NCBI RefSeq assembly: GCF_018449725.1
Contig: NZ_JAAVVC010000004.1
Location: forward strand, 372,001 to 436,000
Source: Pseudomonas sp. dw_612
GTDB taxonomy: Bacteria > Pseudomonadota > Gammaproteobacteria > Pseudomonadales > Pseudomonadaceae
Reading direction: 5' to 3'
DNA length: 64,000 nucleotides
The notes beneath the pieces were generated by a model. That model ran no database searches and had not been told where the DNA came from. It worked only from the letters and a program-made list of their open reading frames with translations. Both the position numbers and the translations under genes were made by a program. Of this stretch, positions 1-10,106 are shown piece after piece; the first letter of the stretch is position 1, and each line of letters starts with the position of its first letter.

Positions 1-2
1 AT

Positions 3-101
3 CCGCTGCAACGTTTCCTGAGCAAGGACCTGTTTTTGCAAAGCCAACTGCCAGATTGGCGCCAACGGCTGAACCGCCTGCGCCTGCGGAGGCGTCGATG
101 A
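3..101 (+). CDS. C-terminal end of the gene upstream of the VWA/TPR protein (partial)
   Basis: An open frame enters from the left edge and stops with TGA at 99-101, giving 32 residues that end in a strongly basic tail (four arginines). The stop overlaps the ATG of the next gene (ATGA at 98-101), so the two are translationally coupled. By position in a Bat operon this is probably the preceding VWA (BatA-like) protein. The visible tail is too short to confirm that and carries no diagnostic motif. Confidence 0.6.
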   Translation, partial: PLQRFLSKDLFLQSQLPDWRQRLNRLRLRRRR

Positions 102-1837
102 GCGCGCTCTGGCCTTACTGGTTCCGGCCCTGGTGGCTGCTGCTGTTGCCGGTGCTCGGTTGGTTGCTCTGGCAACTCTGGCATCGACAGAAACGCGCCG
201 GGCGCTGGCAGATGATTCTGCCGCCAGCCTTCCACGCCGCGTTACTGAGCGGCGGCAAAGGTCACGACAGCAAACTGCCGTGGGTGGTACTGGGTCTGGC
301 CTGGGTGCTGACCATTGGTGCGTTGCTCGGGCCGAGTTGGGAGCGGGTCGAACAGACCAGCCAGAAACCCGCCGATCCGTTGGTGGTGCTGCTGGAGCTG
401 ACCCCGGAAATGCTCGCCACCGACAGCCCGCCGACCCGACTGGAACAGGCGCGACGCAAGCTGTTCGACCTGCTGCAAAGTCGCAGCGATGCCCAGACCG
501 CGATTGTCGTCTACGCCGGCAGCGCCCACACGTTGGTGCCGCTGTCGGATGACCTGTCCACCAGCCGTAATCTGCTGGACGCGCTCAAGCCTTCATTGAT
601 GCCCGAGGTCGGTCATCGCGCCGATCTGGCGGTGATCAAAGCCTTGGCGCTGTTGGATCAAGGTGCGCTCGGTCAGGGCCGGATCCTGCTGATCGGTTCG
701 TCCCTGACCGAGCAGGAACGCTTCGGCATCGAGCGGGCGCTGAACGGCAAGTCCACGGAGTTTCTGATGCTCGGCGTCGGCACGCCCGAAGGCGCGCCGG
801 TGGCGCAGGAGGACGGCAGTTTCCTCAAGGACGCCCAAGGCGCGATTCTGGTGCCGCACCTGGACAATACGGGCCTGAAAGCCTTCGCCACTGATCTGGG
901 CGGCCGCTATCACGCTTCACGACTGGACGACGCCGACCTGGGCGCCCTAGGCCTGCTCGATGGCCCACGCAACCTGCGCAACGACGGCCAGACCCTGCGC
1001 CTCGACACTTGGGCCGATCAGGGTTACTGGCTGTTGTTGCCACTCCTGTTGCTGGCGTCCTTTGCCGGGCGCCGGGGCTGGTTGTTCTGCCTGCCGCTGT
1101 TGTTCCTGCTGCCGCAACCGAGTTACGCCTTCGACTTTGAAGACTTGTGGCTGCGACCCGATCAACGGGGCCTGCATTTGCTCAACCAGGAGCATCCGGC
1201 CGAGGCCGCGCAACATTTCGAAGACCCGCAATGGCAAGGCGTGGCGCTGTACGAGGCCGGCGACTACAGTGGCGCCGCCCAGCGCTTCGCCCAAGGCAAT
1301 GATGCGCGAGCGCACTACAATCGGGGGAACGCCCTGGCCAAGAGCGGCGAACTGGAAGCCGCGCTGGACGCCTACGATCAAGCCCTGGAGCGGCAGCCGG
1401 ATTTGCGTCCGGCGCTGACCAACAAGGCGCTGGTGGAAAGCCTGATCAAACAGAAAGCCACGCCACCGGCGGTTGAACCGGACAAATCCGAAGGTGACGA
1501 GCCTGGAACCGCCAGCGACAGCCCGGCTCCCGGCGACGCGACCCAGCCGTCGAGCAGTGGCGAAGCGAAAACCGATGCCCAGCCCAACGCGCCGGACACC
1601 GAACTACCGTCCACCAGCCCGCCGCAACCGGGAGCCAACGAAGTGCCGGGCAGCGAACTCGGGGACGAACAAAGCACCACGCCACCGCGACGTCCGGCCA
1701 ACGACAGCCTTGAAGGCGAACAGGCCCAGGCGCTGGAGCAATGGCTGCGCAAGATCCCGGATGATCCGGGTGAACTGCTGCGGCGCAAATTCTGGTACGA
1801 ACAGCAACAACATCAGGATCAGGGAAAAACTCGATGA
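98..1837 (+). CDS. BatB/BatC-like VWA + TPR membrane protein
   Basis: 579 aa from the ATG at 98, which overlaps the upstream stop; a TTG start at 56 is possible but less likely. Two membrane segments lie near residues 12-30 and 66-82, followed by a von Willebrand A-like domain, a hydrophobic stretch near 310-345 ending SYA, and a TPR block around residues 405-455. The C-terminus is a long Pro/Ser/Glu-rich linker. This matches the Pseudomonas fusion of BatB (VWA) and BatC (TPR), proteins of the aerotolerance-type Bat complex that work with a MoxR ATPase. The expected MIDAS sequence DxSxS reads ELTPE here, so metal binding is doubtful. The gene overlaps batD by 4 nt. Confidence 0.85.
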   Translation: MSALWPYWFRPWWLLLLPVLGWLLWQLWHRQKRAGRWQMILPPAFHAALLSGGKGHDSKLPWVVLGLAWVLTIGALLGPSWERVEQTSQKPADPLVVLLELTPEMLATDSPPTRLEQARRKLFDLLQSRSDAQTAIVVYAGSAHTLVPLSDDLSTSRNLLDALKPSLMPEVGHRADLAVIKALALLDQGALGQGRILLIGSSLTEQERFGIERALNGKSTEFLMLGVGTPEGAPVAQEDGSFLKDAQGAILVPHLDNTGLKAFATDLGGRYHASRLDDADLGALGLLDGPRNLRNDGQTLRLDTWADQGYWLLLPLLLLASFAGRRGWLFCLPLLFLLPQPSYAFDFEDLWLRPDQRGLHLLNQEHPAEAAQHFEDPQWQGVALYEAGDYSGAAQRFAQGNDARAHYNRGNALAKSGELEAALDAYDQALERQPDLRPALTNKALVESLIKQKATPPAVEPDKSEGDEPGTASDSPAPGDATQPSSSGEAKTDAQPNAPDTELPSTSPPQPGANEVPGSELGDEQSTTPPRRPANDSLEGEQAQALEQWLRKIPDDPGELLRRKFWYEQQQHQDQGKTR

Positions 1838-3474
1838 CCCGCTTCACCGCTCTCTTGCTCGCCCTGCTCTTCTGGACAATTCAGGCCCAGGCTGCGGACC
1901 TGGTCGCCAGTGTCGATCGCAGCCGCCTGAGTTCCGGCGAAACCGTCGAACTGACCCTGGAATCCAACGACGTGACGCTGTTCGGCAAACCCGACCTGAC
2001 GCCGCTGGAACCGGCGTTCGAAGTGCGCGGCACCCGCCAGGTCAACCAGTTGACCACGATCAACGGCGACAACCGCGCGACCACGCGCTGGATCATCACC
2101 CTGCTGCCCAAGCAAAACGGCAGCGTGGAGATCCCGTCGCTGCAATTGGGCGAAGTGCGCAGTCAGCCGATTACCCTTCAAGTGATCGAAAGCGAAACCC
2201 AGGACACCCAGAACACTCTGGCGCTGGTATTTATCGAGGCCAGTCTCGATCAGGCCAGCGTGTACGTGCAGGCCCAGGCGATCCTGACGTTGCGCATCTA
2301 CCATTCGGTGTCGCTGTACGACGACAGCAGCCTGACGCCATTGCAGATCCCCGACGCGCGCATCGAGCAACTGGGCGAGTCGCGCACCTATGAAAAGGTC
2401 ATCAATGGCCTGCGTCATGGCGTGATCGAAATGCGCTACGCGATCTTTCCCCAGCACAGCGGCGTATTGAGCATTCCCACGCAGACGTTCAGCGCCACGC
2501 TGGTGGACGTGCAGCCGTCCCCGGACGTGCCCTCCCAAGGGCCGAAACCGGGCAAGTTGCTGCGCGTCAGCTCCGCCGAAATTCCGCTGACGGTCAAGGC
2601 CAAACCCGCCACCTACCCGGCCGACGCGCCGTGGCTGCCAGCGCGCAGCCTAAGCCTGAGCGAAAGTTGGAGCCCGGAGCCGAATCACACGCAGGTCGGT
2701 GATTCCCTGACCCGCAGCCTGACCCTGAAAGCCGAAGGCCTCGCCAGTTCACAGTTGCCGCCGCTGCCCGCCACCGACATCAACGGCTTGCGCCGCTACC
2801 CGGACCAACCGGTATTGGGCAACCAGAACAGCGAACGCGGGCTGATCGGCAGTCGCGAAGACCGTGAAGCGCTGGTGCCCGCCCACAGCGGCGCCATCGA
2901 ATTGCCGACGGTGGACGTGGTGTGGTGGAACACCTTCGAAGATCACCTGGAACGCAGCAGCCTGCCGGCCCGGACGCTGCAAGTGACGAATAATCCGAGC
3001 CTGATGGTCGACACCCCGGCAGGCACCGCCCAAGTGAATTACGCCGCCGACAGCGAAGCCCTGTGGTGGTGGAAGCTCAGCACAGTGATTCTGGCCTGCA
3101 CCACCCTGCTCGGCTTTGGCCTGTGGTGGCGCGCTCGTTGGCAACCGGCGATCCTGCGTGCCGCGCAAACCGGCCCGAGCCCGCGCACCGTGCTCGACGA
3201 GCTCAAGCGCGCCTGCCAGGCCAACGACCCCCACGCCACCCGCCAGGCCCTCGACGCCTGGGCCCGGCAACAACCGGAAACCCTGGCCGACATGGCGGCG
3301 CGGTTTGTGCCGTTGTCAGATGCCCTCGACGGCTTGAACGGCGCGCTGTACAGCGAAACCGGCCAGCATTGGCAAGGCGAAGACCTGTGGCGCGCGACCC
3401 GGGCGATTCCGCTGGCGGAGCGGGTGCAGGATCCGGTGGGTGATAGCGGGTTGCCGCCGCTTTATCCGAAGTAG
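1834..3474 (+). CDS. batD: BatD family protein
   Basis: 546 aa, starting in an ATGA overlap with the VWA/TPR gene. A cleavable signal peptide (about residues 1-20, ending AQA) precedes a long beta-rich periplasmic region typical of BatD. One membrane helix lies near residue 415 (WWWKLSTVILACTTLLGFGL), followed by a cytoplasmic tail. BatD proteins belong to the membrane Bat complex linked to stress or aerotolerance in Bacteroides and Leptospira; the Pseudomonas function is not settled. It is the last gene of the operon. The next gene begins 136 nt later and belongs to a different system. Confidence 0.88.
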   Translation: MTRFTALLLALLFWTIQAQAADLVASVDRSRLSSGETVELTLESNDVTLFGKPDLTPLEPAFEVRGTRQVNQLTTINGDNRATTRWIITLLPKQNGSVEIPSLQLGEVRSQPITLQVIESETQDTQNTLALVFIEASLDQASVYVQAQAILTLRIYHSVSLYDDSSLTPLQIPDARIEQLGESRTYEKVINGLRHGVIEMRYAIFPQHSGVLSIPTQTFSATLVDVQPSPDVPSQGPKPGKLLRVSSAEIPLTVKAKPATYPADAPWLPARSLSLSESWSPEPNHTQVGDSLTRSLTLKAEGLASSQLPPLPATDINGLRRYPDQPVLGNQNSERGLIGSREDREALVPAHSGAIELPTVDVVWWNTFEDHLERSSLPARTLQVTNNPSLMVDTPAGTAQVNYAADSEALWWWKLSTVILACTTLLGFGLWWRARWQPAILRAAQTGPSPRTVLDELKRACQANDPHATRQALDAWARQQPETLADMAARFVPLSDALDGLNGALYSETGQHWQGEDLWRATRAIPLAERVQDPVGDSGLPPLYPK

Positions 3475-3610
3475 CTGTCAGAAAACGTCACTGTCCGTGT
3501 TGAAGTTCTGCTTCCCGGATATGTCCTACAACTGATATCGAATCGACTGACTTCGCTAACTTGTAGATTCACTCAGAGTCCTGTGCCTTAAAAGACACAG
3601 GGATGCGAGG

Positions 3611-5614
3611 ATGTTTTCTACAGCCAACGACGTTGTTTTCACACTCGACATTGCAGGGTTTTCCTACGACCTTCAGGTCCTCGAATTCCGCGCCAAGGAA
3701 GCGCTGAACCGAGCCTACGCGGTCAATCTTGAACTGGTGAGCGAACGGCCCGATATTGACCTCGAGTCGCTGCTGCATCGCCCGGCCTTTTTGACGTTCG
3801 GCCCCGACAACTCCGGGATTCACGGCCATGTCTATCGAGTCGCGCAAGGCGACTCGGGCAAACGCCTGACGCACTATCAGATCACCCTCGCACCTCGCCT
3901 CGCCTATCTCGCGCATCGCCGCAACCAACGTATTTTCCAGCACCTGAGCGTGCCGCAAATCATCGGTAAAGTTCTGACGGACCACGGGATTCAAGCGGAT
4001 ACCTGGCGTTTCCAGCTCAGCGCAGAATACCGGCCACGGCTCTATTGCGTGCAATACAACGAATCAGACCGGCACTTCATTCAAAGGCTGTGTGAGGAAG
4101 AAGGCCTGCATTTTCATTTTCAACACAGTGCCTCCGGGCATGTGTTGGTGTTCGGCGATGATCAGACGATATTCCCCAAACCCAAGAGTCCGACGGCGTA
4201 TGTCCAGGGCAGCGGTATGGTCGCCGAAGCCCCGGTGATTGATCGCTTCCAAGTCAGCCTGGAAACCCGCACCACCCACGTCAGTCGCCGCGATTACAAC
4301 TTCGAAAAGCCGCGCCTGCCACTCGATAGCGACAGCAAGACCCCGCAATTGCCTCATCTGGAGGATTACGCATTCCCAGGGCAATTCACCGAGCGCGAAC
4401 GCGGCAAGCATCTGGCCCGGCGAGCGCTGGAACGCCATCGCGCCGATTACCGGCAAGCCCGCGGGCGCGGTGATCAAAGTGCCTTGCGCAGCGGACACTT
4501 TGTTCACCTGACCGAACACCCGCGTCGCGACTGGAATGGTTTGTGGCTGCTGACCGAGGTCGAGCATGTCGGCAAACAACCTCAAGTGCTGGAAGACTCA
4601 ATGATCGACAGCCATCCGGAGGACGGATTCAGCCAGGGTTACCGCAACCAGTTCGTCGCAACGCCATGGGACGTGATATTCCGACCGCCCCTTGAACACC
4701 CCAAACCGCGAATGATCGGCAGTCAGCATGCTGTGGTGACCGGACCTCCCGGTGAAGAGATCTACTGCGATGAGTACGGCCGGGTAAAAGTCCATATGGC
4801 GTGGGACCGGGACGGCCAAAAAAACGAGCACTCAAGTTGCTGGCTACGCGTTGCCACGGGTTGGGCCAATGACCGCTACGGCAGTGTGCTGATCCCGCGA
4901 GTCGGTATGGAAGTGCTGGTGGGCTTCAGCGAAGGCGACCCCGACAAACCGTTGATAGTTGGCTGCTTGCCGAATGCGGCGACGCCCGTGCCACTGGATC
5001 TGCCCACTCAGCACACACAAAGCATTTTGCGCAGCCAGAGCAGCCCCGGCGGCGGCGGTTACAACGAGTTGCGCATTGAGGACCGTAAAGGTTCGGAGGA
5101 AATCGCCCTGCGGGCCCAGCGGGATTTCGTCCAGCTGGTGCTCAACGACGAACGTATTCAGGTCGACAACCAACGCACCGTCGTGGTCGGCGGCATCGCC
5201 AGCCACGAGCTGCGCAGCGAAGAACACCACCTCACCCACGGCAATCGCCTGACTGAACTCAAACAGGACGATCACCTGCTGGTGCTGGGCGACCAACACA
5301 TCCGCGTCACCAGTCAGCGACTCAACGCCACACAGCAAATTCACCTCAGCGCCGGGCAACAGGTCGTCATTGATGGCGGAGCACATCTGACGGTCAAGGC
5401 TGGCGGGCAATGGCTGACATTGGGGCCGGATGGCATTTTCAGCAGCGTGCCGATTGTGCAGGGCGGAGTTCCGGCCGACGGTTTGCCGGCAGAGCCGTTG
5501 ATGCCGGGCGCATTGCCCTTGTTGAAGGTGACGTTCGACGCCGTAAAACAGCGTCGGGCACTGGTTTCAACACGCAGCTCGCGTTGCCTGATTTGCGAGG
5601 CAGCCCAAGCATGA
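3611..5614 (+). CDS. vgrG: Type VI secretion tip protein VgrG
   Basis: 667 aa. The N-terminal two thirds have the gp27-like fold features of VgrG (AEYRPRLYCVQYNESDRHF region, residues about 138-160). A gp5/OB-type region follows (EIYCDEYGRVKVHMAWDRDG, about 380-400), and then a beta-helix spike with repeated short strands (about 490-610). The C-terminus ends in a CLICEAA tail. VgrG forms the membrane-puncturing tip of the T6SS tube and carries effectors. No other T6SS structural gene is in the window, so this is an orphan vgrG island. The stop overlaps the DUF4123 start by 4 nt, coupling tip and adaptor. Confidence 0.96.
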   Translation: MFSTANDVVFTLDIAGFSYDLQVLEFRAKEALNRAYAVNLELVSERPDIDLESLLHRPAFLTFGPDNSGIHGHVYRVAQGDSGKRLTHYQITLAPRLAYLAHRRNQRIFQHLSVPQIIGKVLTDHGIQADTWRFQLSAEYRPRLYCVQYNESDRHFIQRLCEEEGLHFHFQHSASGHVLVFGDDQTIFPKPKSPTAYVQGSGMVAEAPVIDRFQVSLETRTTHVSRRDYNFEKPRLPLDSDSKTPQLPHLEDYAFPGQFTERERGKHLARRALERHRADYRQARGRGDQSALRSGHFVHLTEHPRRDWNGLWLLTEVEHVGKQPQVLEDSMIDSHPEDGFSQGYRNQFVATPWDVIFRPPLEHPKPRMIGSQHAVVTGPPGEEIYCDEYGRVKVHMAWDRDGQKNEHSSCWLRVATGWANDRYGSVLIPRVGMEVLVGFSEGDPDKPLIVGCLPNAATPVPLDLPTQHTQSILRSQSSPGGGGYNELRIEDRKGSEEIALRAQRDFVQLVLNDERIQVDNQRTVVVGGIASHELRSEEHHLTHGNRLTELKQDDHLLVLGDQHIRVTSQRLNATQQIHLSAGQQVVIDGGAHLTVKAGGQWLTLGPDGIFSSVPIVQGGVPADGLPAEPLMPGALPLLKVTFDAVKQRRALVSTRSSRCLICEAAQA

Positions 5615-6477
5615 AACTCTCGACCTCTTTACCCGCCGACCTGCAGTGGAACGAGCAACAAGCTTTTGTGTTGCTCGATGGCGCGACCCTAAGCGATCTG
5701 CCGCAGCGCGTGAAAAATTTGAGCCCAGGCTCCAACAGCGTCGCGCTGTATGACTGCTCGTCGTTCAACTCGCTGCGGGATATATCACCGCTGTTGGTTG
5801 CCGTTCAACAGCCTGACGAGCCGCTTGTTCAGTTCTATCTGGAACACGCCCATGAGGAATGGGGCGTGTTGCTGTTCGGCTCGAGTTCGACCCACGACGT
5901 CGCCCAGCACTTGCGAAAATTGCTGACCGTTGAGTTGCCAGAGGGGTTACCGGTCTTCCTGCGCCTGGCAGACGCCGCCGTGGCGAGAATCCTGTTCGGC
6001 AGCGGCGATCAGCGTTTGTTTGGGCCGCTGTCCTGTGTGGTAACGGCCGATGGCGTCGAGGCTGATTGGCAGCGTCATCAAACTCGCCTGGCCGAGTGCC
6101 CTGATTTGCCGACGCCCTATCGCCTGAGCGCCGAACAGAATTCGGCGCTGGAACACGCTGATCGGCGCCGCGTTCTGCTGGAACTCGACGCTCATCTGCT
6201 GAGGTTTTTCCCCGAACGCCAACACGGCGCAACCGTGGCCGAGCGCTGGCCGATGCTTGAACAGCTGGAAGCCGATGCTGGCGCGCTGGGTTTGAGTTGC
6301 CAATCCGAGCTGTTTTATTACGCCAACGTCATGGCTTCGCTGGACGGCACATCGCTCGATCAGCATCCGCACATCCACCGATTGCTGCATACGCCGTCAC
6401 TGCAATCTCCCGGTGAGCGCGTTGCGCTGGCCGCTGACCTCGCCCACCAATGGGCCATTCAACGGGGCCGCCCATGA
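5611..6477 (+). CDS. DUF4123 T6SS effector adaptor (Tap/TEC family)
   Basis: 288 aa, beginning at the ATG inside the ATGA overlap with vgrG. The first about 130 residues fit DUF4123: an opening 'FVLLDGAT' strand, 'YDCSSF', then 'EEWGVLLFGSSS'. DUF4123 proteins are cytoplasmic chaperones that load a cognate effector onto the C-terminus of their VgrG. The position between vgrG and a large effector, with 4-nt overlaps on both sides, supports that job directly. The C-terminal half is alpha-helical and less conserved, and probably binds the effector. Confidence 0.9.
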   Translation: MKLSTSLPADLQWNEQQAFVLLDGATLSDLPQRVKNLSPGSNSVALYDCSSFNSLRDISPLLVAVQQPDEPLVQFYLEHAHEEWGVLLFGSSSTHDVAQHLRKLLTVELPEGLPVFLRLADAAVARILFGSGDQRLFGPLSCVVTADGVEADWQRHQTRLAECPDLPTPYRLSAEQNSALEHADRRRVLLELDAHLLRFFPERQHGATVAERWPMLEQLEADAGALGLSCQSELFYYANVMASLDGTSLDQHPHIHRLLHTPSLQSPGERVALAADLAHQWAIQRGRP

Positions 6478-9400
6478 CTTCACCCGCCAACCTCGCCGCA
6501 GCCGCGGCCCCCAAAACCGCCTTTGGCTCGCCCGGTGCCTGTCCTCTGATGCAAACCCACGTGCAACTCCTGCCCGTGCGTTATGGCCTGGTGGAAAAAG
6601 CCGTCGACCCAAGCGCTACATTGAAATTGCCCTACGCCCTCCAGACCCGACCGTTGGGCATTCGCATGCTGCGCGACGGTTGGCTGTACGTGATCGACAG
6701 CGTTTCCGGTGACATGCATGAATACCGCGTGCTTAACGGCGTGGTCAGCGCTTTGCTGCACAAGGGTGCGAAGGTCGATGAGGATCAGCGCTCGGCCATC
6801 GAAGAACGCCCGGCCCTGGTGTTTTCCCGGCGCAGCACCTTGCACGTGTGCTTCGCCGAAGTGCAGTGGACCGCCGCCAAATGCGCTCAAGTCACCGACA
6901 GCCGCGAGGAGCGCGAGCACTTCATGCAAGCCGTCGACCTCGGCCCGGTGAATTGCGAAACCGGTGGCGAACACTTGTTGACGGTCGCGCAAGCCAGGCA
7001 GTGGCTGGCGGAGATTGCGACGGTTCCGGCCCAGCAGGCCCAAGCCGAAAAGGACCACGCCGAACATGAAAAAGACGCGTCACCGGATGCCGTGCTGCTG
7101 TCGACGGTGCAGGTCAGCAACGTCCCCGCCCATGAGCTTGAACCTTATCTGTGGGAAAAACCCCAGCGCTTTCGCGAGGCCCATATCGGCGAGTTTCTCG
7201 GGCGGGTGCGCCCGGCGTATCAGGACGACACGCTGTTCCTTGTGGTGCAGGACGACCTCGGCGTGCTGCGCGACCTCGCCGACTATCAAGACGCTGTGGT
7301 CGGCTGGGTCGATGACTGGAGCAATGCCGAGCACAACGAGCGCAATTACTTGCTGGCGTGTTACATCGAGTCGTTGAGCCAGCTCAGCCCGGCGGATGTC
7401 GATAAGCTGGCCGAGGCCAGCGACAACCCACGGACCAAGGCCTTGTTCACCGATCTGGAACAGTTACCCGAACCGGAGGGGGAACAGACCCGCAAAGCCT
7501 TGCTCGACTACTTGAATAGAGGCGGCAAAGTCGTGCCGCCGGACGCACCGGTGTCGCCCGAACTGGAGCACACCCGTCGGGAGGCCGTGGACAAGGCGTA
7601 TGAGATGAACCGCTTCGACGGCCTCGCGCCGGATGCCACGGCCTATCGCCGGGCCAGTGATGAGGCGGACCTTCGTTACTACACGCGCCAGCATTTCGCG
7701 GTCGCCCCGGCCGACTTCGTCGAGCGTCACTTGCAGACCCTGGTCGACCTCGGCAAGGAGAACAACCGACGCATCCGGGACCTGCTCGACGGCCCTTTGC
7801 TCAGCGGCAAACGCGGGGTCAACGACCTCATTGATCGCCAGGCCATGGACAACGAACTGTTTCAGTACCGCGCCGACCTTGGCCGCTGGAATCGCCTGCT
7901 CGAGCGCATTACCGCCGACCGCACGCAACTGGTGTGTGCCGGGCGCTACCACCGCTCGGCGTGGTATTACGACGCGCACGAACCAATGCAGCTGGGCCAG
8001 GCGTTCAGCGCTGAATACGCCTGTATCAAAGACATCTGCCGCAGCGACCACGCGAGCAAGGAACTGCTCGGTTATCTGGAAGAACACCCGGAACTGACCC
8101 GGCCATTGTTCTACACCTTGCCGCTGCGCCTTCAGCCAGAACAGGCCGTGCAATACACGCTGTTGTTCAACGCCGGCATGGGCGTGTTCAACAACCTGCC
8201 GCACTGGCTCGGCGAGCTGAAGAAAATCGAACAACCGCACCTGCCGGCCCTCGACGACTTGCCCGAACACACCCGCGCCGTGGCTGACGCGGCCCAGCAC
8301 AGCCTCAGCCCGGCGCTGAACCTGGGCTTGAGTCGGGCACTGGAAGGGTTCGACCTGACAGGGAAAAAAATCCCCGACCTCGACGAACTGTTCCGGCAAC
8401 TGCCCAAAGCGCTGCACATGCGACTGCTGGATGCGGCAAAAACCACCGGGGTGACGTTTACCGTCGCCACACCGGCGGAACACGCGGCGCTGCAAACCAA
8501 CCTCAAGGAAATGATCCGCGAGCGTGACTACCTCAAGACCTTGACCCGTGAACGCAACCAGATCACCCACAACAAAAACCGCCAGGGGCATAAGACGCCA
8601 CGGGCGATTGAGTTGCAGGGAGAAATCGCGCGCGTGCGCGGGCAATTGACGCAACTTGAGGGACGGTTGGCCGGGGCATTGAGCCCGATTGCCGAGTTGC
8701 CGGATCAGGCTGTGCGGCTTTATGGCGCGACGCAGGCTCGGGCGGGGGTGACAGTGGTGTTTCCGCCGGCGCAGCAACAGGAGGTGCGAGGGTTGCTGAG
8801 GAATATTCGGTTAGGGGTGGGGGCGGTGCCGAATGCGGGGTTGATTAAAAGTGAGGGGATGGGGTTGTTGGTGTTTTTGGTGCAGGGGGTGAATTTGGTT
8901 TCGGTCATAAGAGAATTGACCAACCAATCGAGGAACAAGCGAACATGGATGCCTTTGGCCAGTGCGCTGGCTGCTACTGGAGCCGCGGGATTCACTGCGG
9001 CTCAGAGTTTGGCTGATACAGCCTTGAAGGCGCGGAGCGCGGACTTAGTCGCGGGGCTTCAGCGTCACGCGTTACAAACTGTTCACGTCCAGATGGGGAA
9101 AATGCATGTTGGGTTGGGATTCTTTACCTACCTTTTAGGTTTTACATCGTCACTGTTCAGCCTCAATTCCCAATTTCAGAATTGGCAGCGGGCGACGCGC
9201 AGCGGAGATAGCTCGGCACAGAACAGCGCGGCGCTTGCCACATTGGGCGCAGGTGGGATGACAACCGTTAATGCCTACGGCTTAAGCCATACCGTCCATG
9301 CCACTTTTAGAGTTCTGACTGCACGGAGTGCCGAAGCACGAACAGCCGCTTGGGCGGCGGCAGGCACGCGCCTCTCTACAGTATTTTTTCGGTTCAATTT

Positions 9401-10106
9401 GGCAGGTGCGTTGTTCACCGTACTGGAACTAGGCGGTACTTGGCTTTACAACCGCTACAACATCAGCGCCCACGACAAATGGCTCAAAACCACGCCGTGG
9501 AGCCTGGATGCGGAGGAGCGCGGCGACCATACGCTGGATGAATACAAAAGCTATCTGGTCTTTTTACTTCATGCGCCTTATGCCCAACTGGGTCCGAACG
9601 AACATGATTCGTGGCTGAAAAACCTACTGTTAAAGGCCAAACCCAAGGACATTCATCTGGTGCTGCCAGGGCTCACACTCAATGATTTTCAGCCTCCCTT
9701 GAACGGTCAACCAGCACGACGCCTGGGAATTGGCGCCCACCGCATTTCCGTTCCCCTTCACAGTCGCGGAACGCCGCGAGAGCGCAAGGACGCCATTAGC
9801 AGTGAAGTGACGATCAGTCTGCGCATCGTAGAAACAGGACCGGATCGGTTGGTGTTGTGCCTGCAATATCCACTGGACATTGATGCGGAATTTACCCCCG
9901 CGTCCGAAACACTGGAATTGACGGTCTGCCTACAGACCTTGAACGCCAACGGCGAGTGGGTTTCTCTCAATCGCGTCATTCGTCTCAACCCCCGTGGTGA
10001 GGGTCACTTCCCTGTGTCGCCCTCTCAATCCGTTACCGAGCGCCCACCGATGTTGCTGGTTGAAACCCATTTGCTGGAGCTGGCCGATCATGCCCACCAA
10101 GATTGA
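6474..10106 (+). CDS. Large T6SS effector, VasX/MIX-like (BTH_I2691 type), predicted pore former
   Basis: 1210 aa from the ATG at 6474 (ATGA overlap with the adaptor gene). The first about 100 residues (PLMQTHVQLLPVRYGLVEKA, then a 'LRDGWLYVIDSVSG' strand) match the N-terminal MIX/VasX region that marks DUF4123-dependent effectors. The middle is helical, with a Glu/Arg-rich coiled coil near 680-750. Four hydrophobic segments follow at roughly 793-812, 828-848, 880-897 and 973-991, as expected for a colicin-like membrane toxin. A beta-rich tail ends VETHLLELADHAHQD. The hydrophobic portion is AT-richer than the front half. The 3' end overlaps the immunity gene by 17 nt. The killing mechanism is inferred from the family. 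Confidence 0.85.
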   Translation: MTSPANLAAAAAPKTAFGSPGACPLMQTHVQLLPVRYGLVEKAVDPSATLKLPYALQTRPLGIRMLRDGWLYVIDSVSGDMHEYRVLNGVVSALLHKGAKVDEDQRSAIEERPALVFSRRSTLHVCFAEVQWTAAKCAQVTDSREEREHFMQAVDLGPVNCETGGEHLLTVAQARQWLAEIATVPAQQAQAEKDHAEHEKDASPDAVLLSTVQVSNVPAHELEPYLWEKPQRFREAHIGEFLGRVRPAYQDDTLFLVVQDDLGVLRDLADYQDAVVGWVDDWSNAEHNERNYLLACYIESLSQLSPADVDKLAEASDNPRTKALFTDLEQLPEPEGEQTRKALLDYLNRGGKVVPPDAPVSPELEHTRREAVDKAYEMNRFDGLAPDATAYRRASDEADLRYYTRQHFAVAPADFVERHLQTLVDLGKENNRRIRDLLDGPLLSGKRGVNDLIDRQAMDNELFQYRADLGRWNRLLERITADRTQLVCAGRYHRSAWYYDAHEPMQLGQAFSAEYACIKDICRSDHASKELLGYLEEHPELTRPLFYTLPLRLQPEQAVQYTLLFNAGMGVFNNLPHWLGELKKIEQPHLPALDDLPEHTRAVADAAQHSLSPALNLGLSRALEGFDLTGKKIPDLDELFRQLPKALHMRLLDAAKTTGVTFTVATPAEHAALQTNLKEMIRERDYLKTLTRERNQITHNKNRQGHKTPRAIELQGEIARVRGQLTQLEGRLAGALSPIAELPDQAVRLYGATQARAGVTVVFPPAQQQEVRGLLRNIRLGVGAVPNAGLIKSEGMGLLVFLVQGVNLVSVIRELTNQSRNKRTWMPLASALAATGAAGFTAAQSLADTALKARSADLVAGLQRHALQTVHVQMGKMHVGLGFFTYLLGFTSSLFSLNSQFQNWQRATRSGDSSAQNSAALATLGAGGMTTVNAYGLSHTVHATFRVLTARSAEARTAAWAAAGTRLSTVFFRFNLAGALFTVLELGGTWLYNRYNISAHDKWLKTTPWSLDAEERGDHTLDEYKSYLVFLLHAPYAQLGPNEHDSWLKNLLLKAKPKDIHLVLPGLTLNDFQPPLNGQPARRLGIGAHRISVPLHSRGTPRERKDAISSEVTISLRIVETGPDRLVLCLQYPLDIDAEFTPASETLELTVCLQTLNANGEWVSLNRVIRLNPRGEGHFPVSPSQSVTERPPMLLVETHLLELADHAHQD

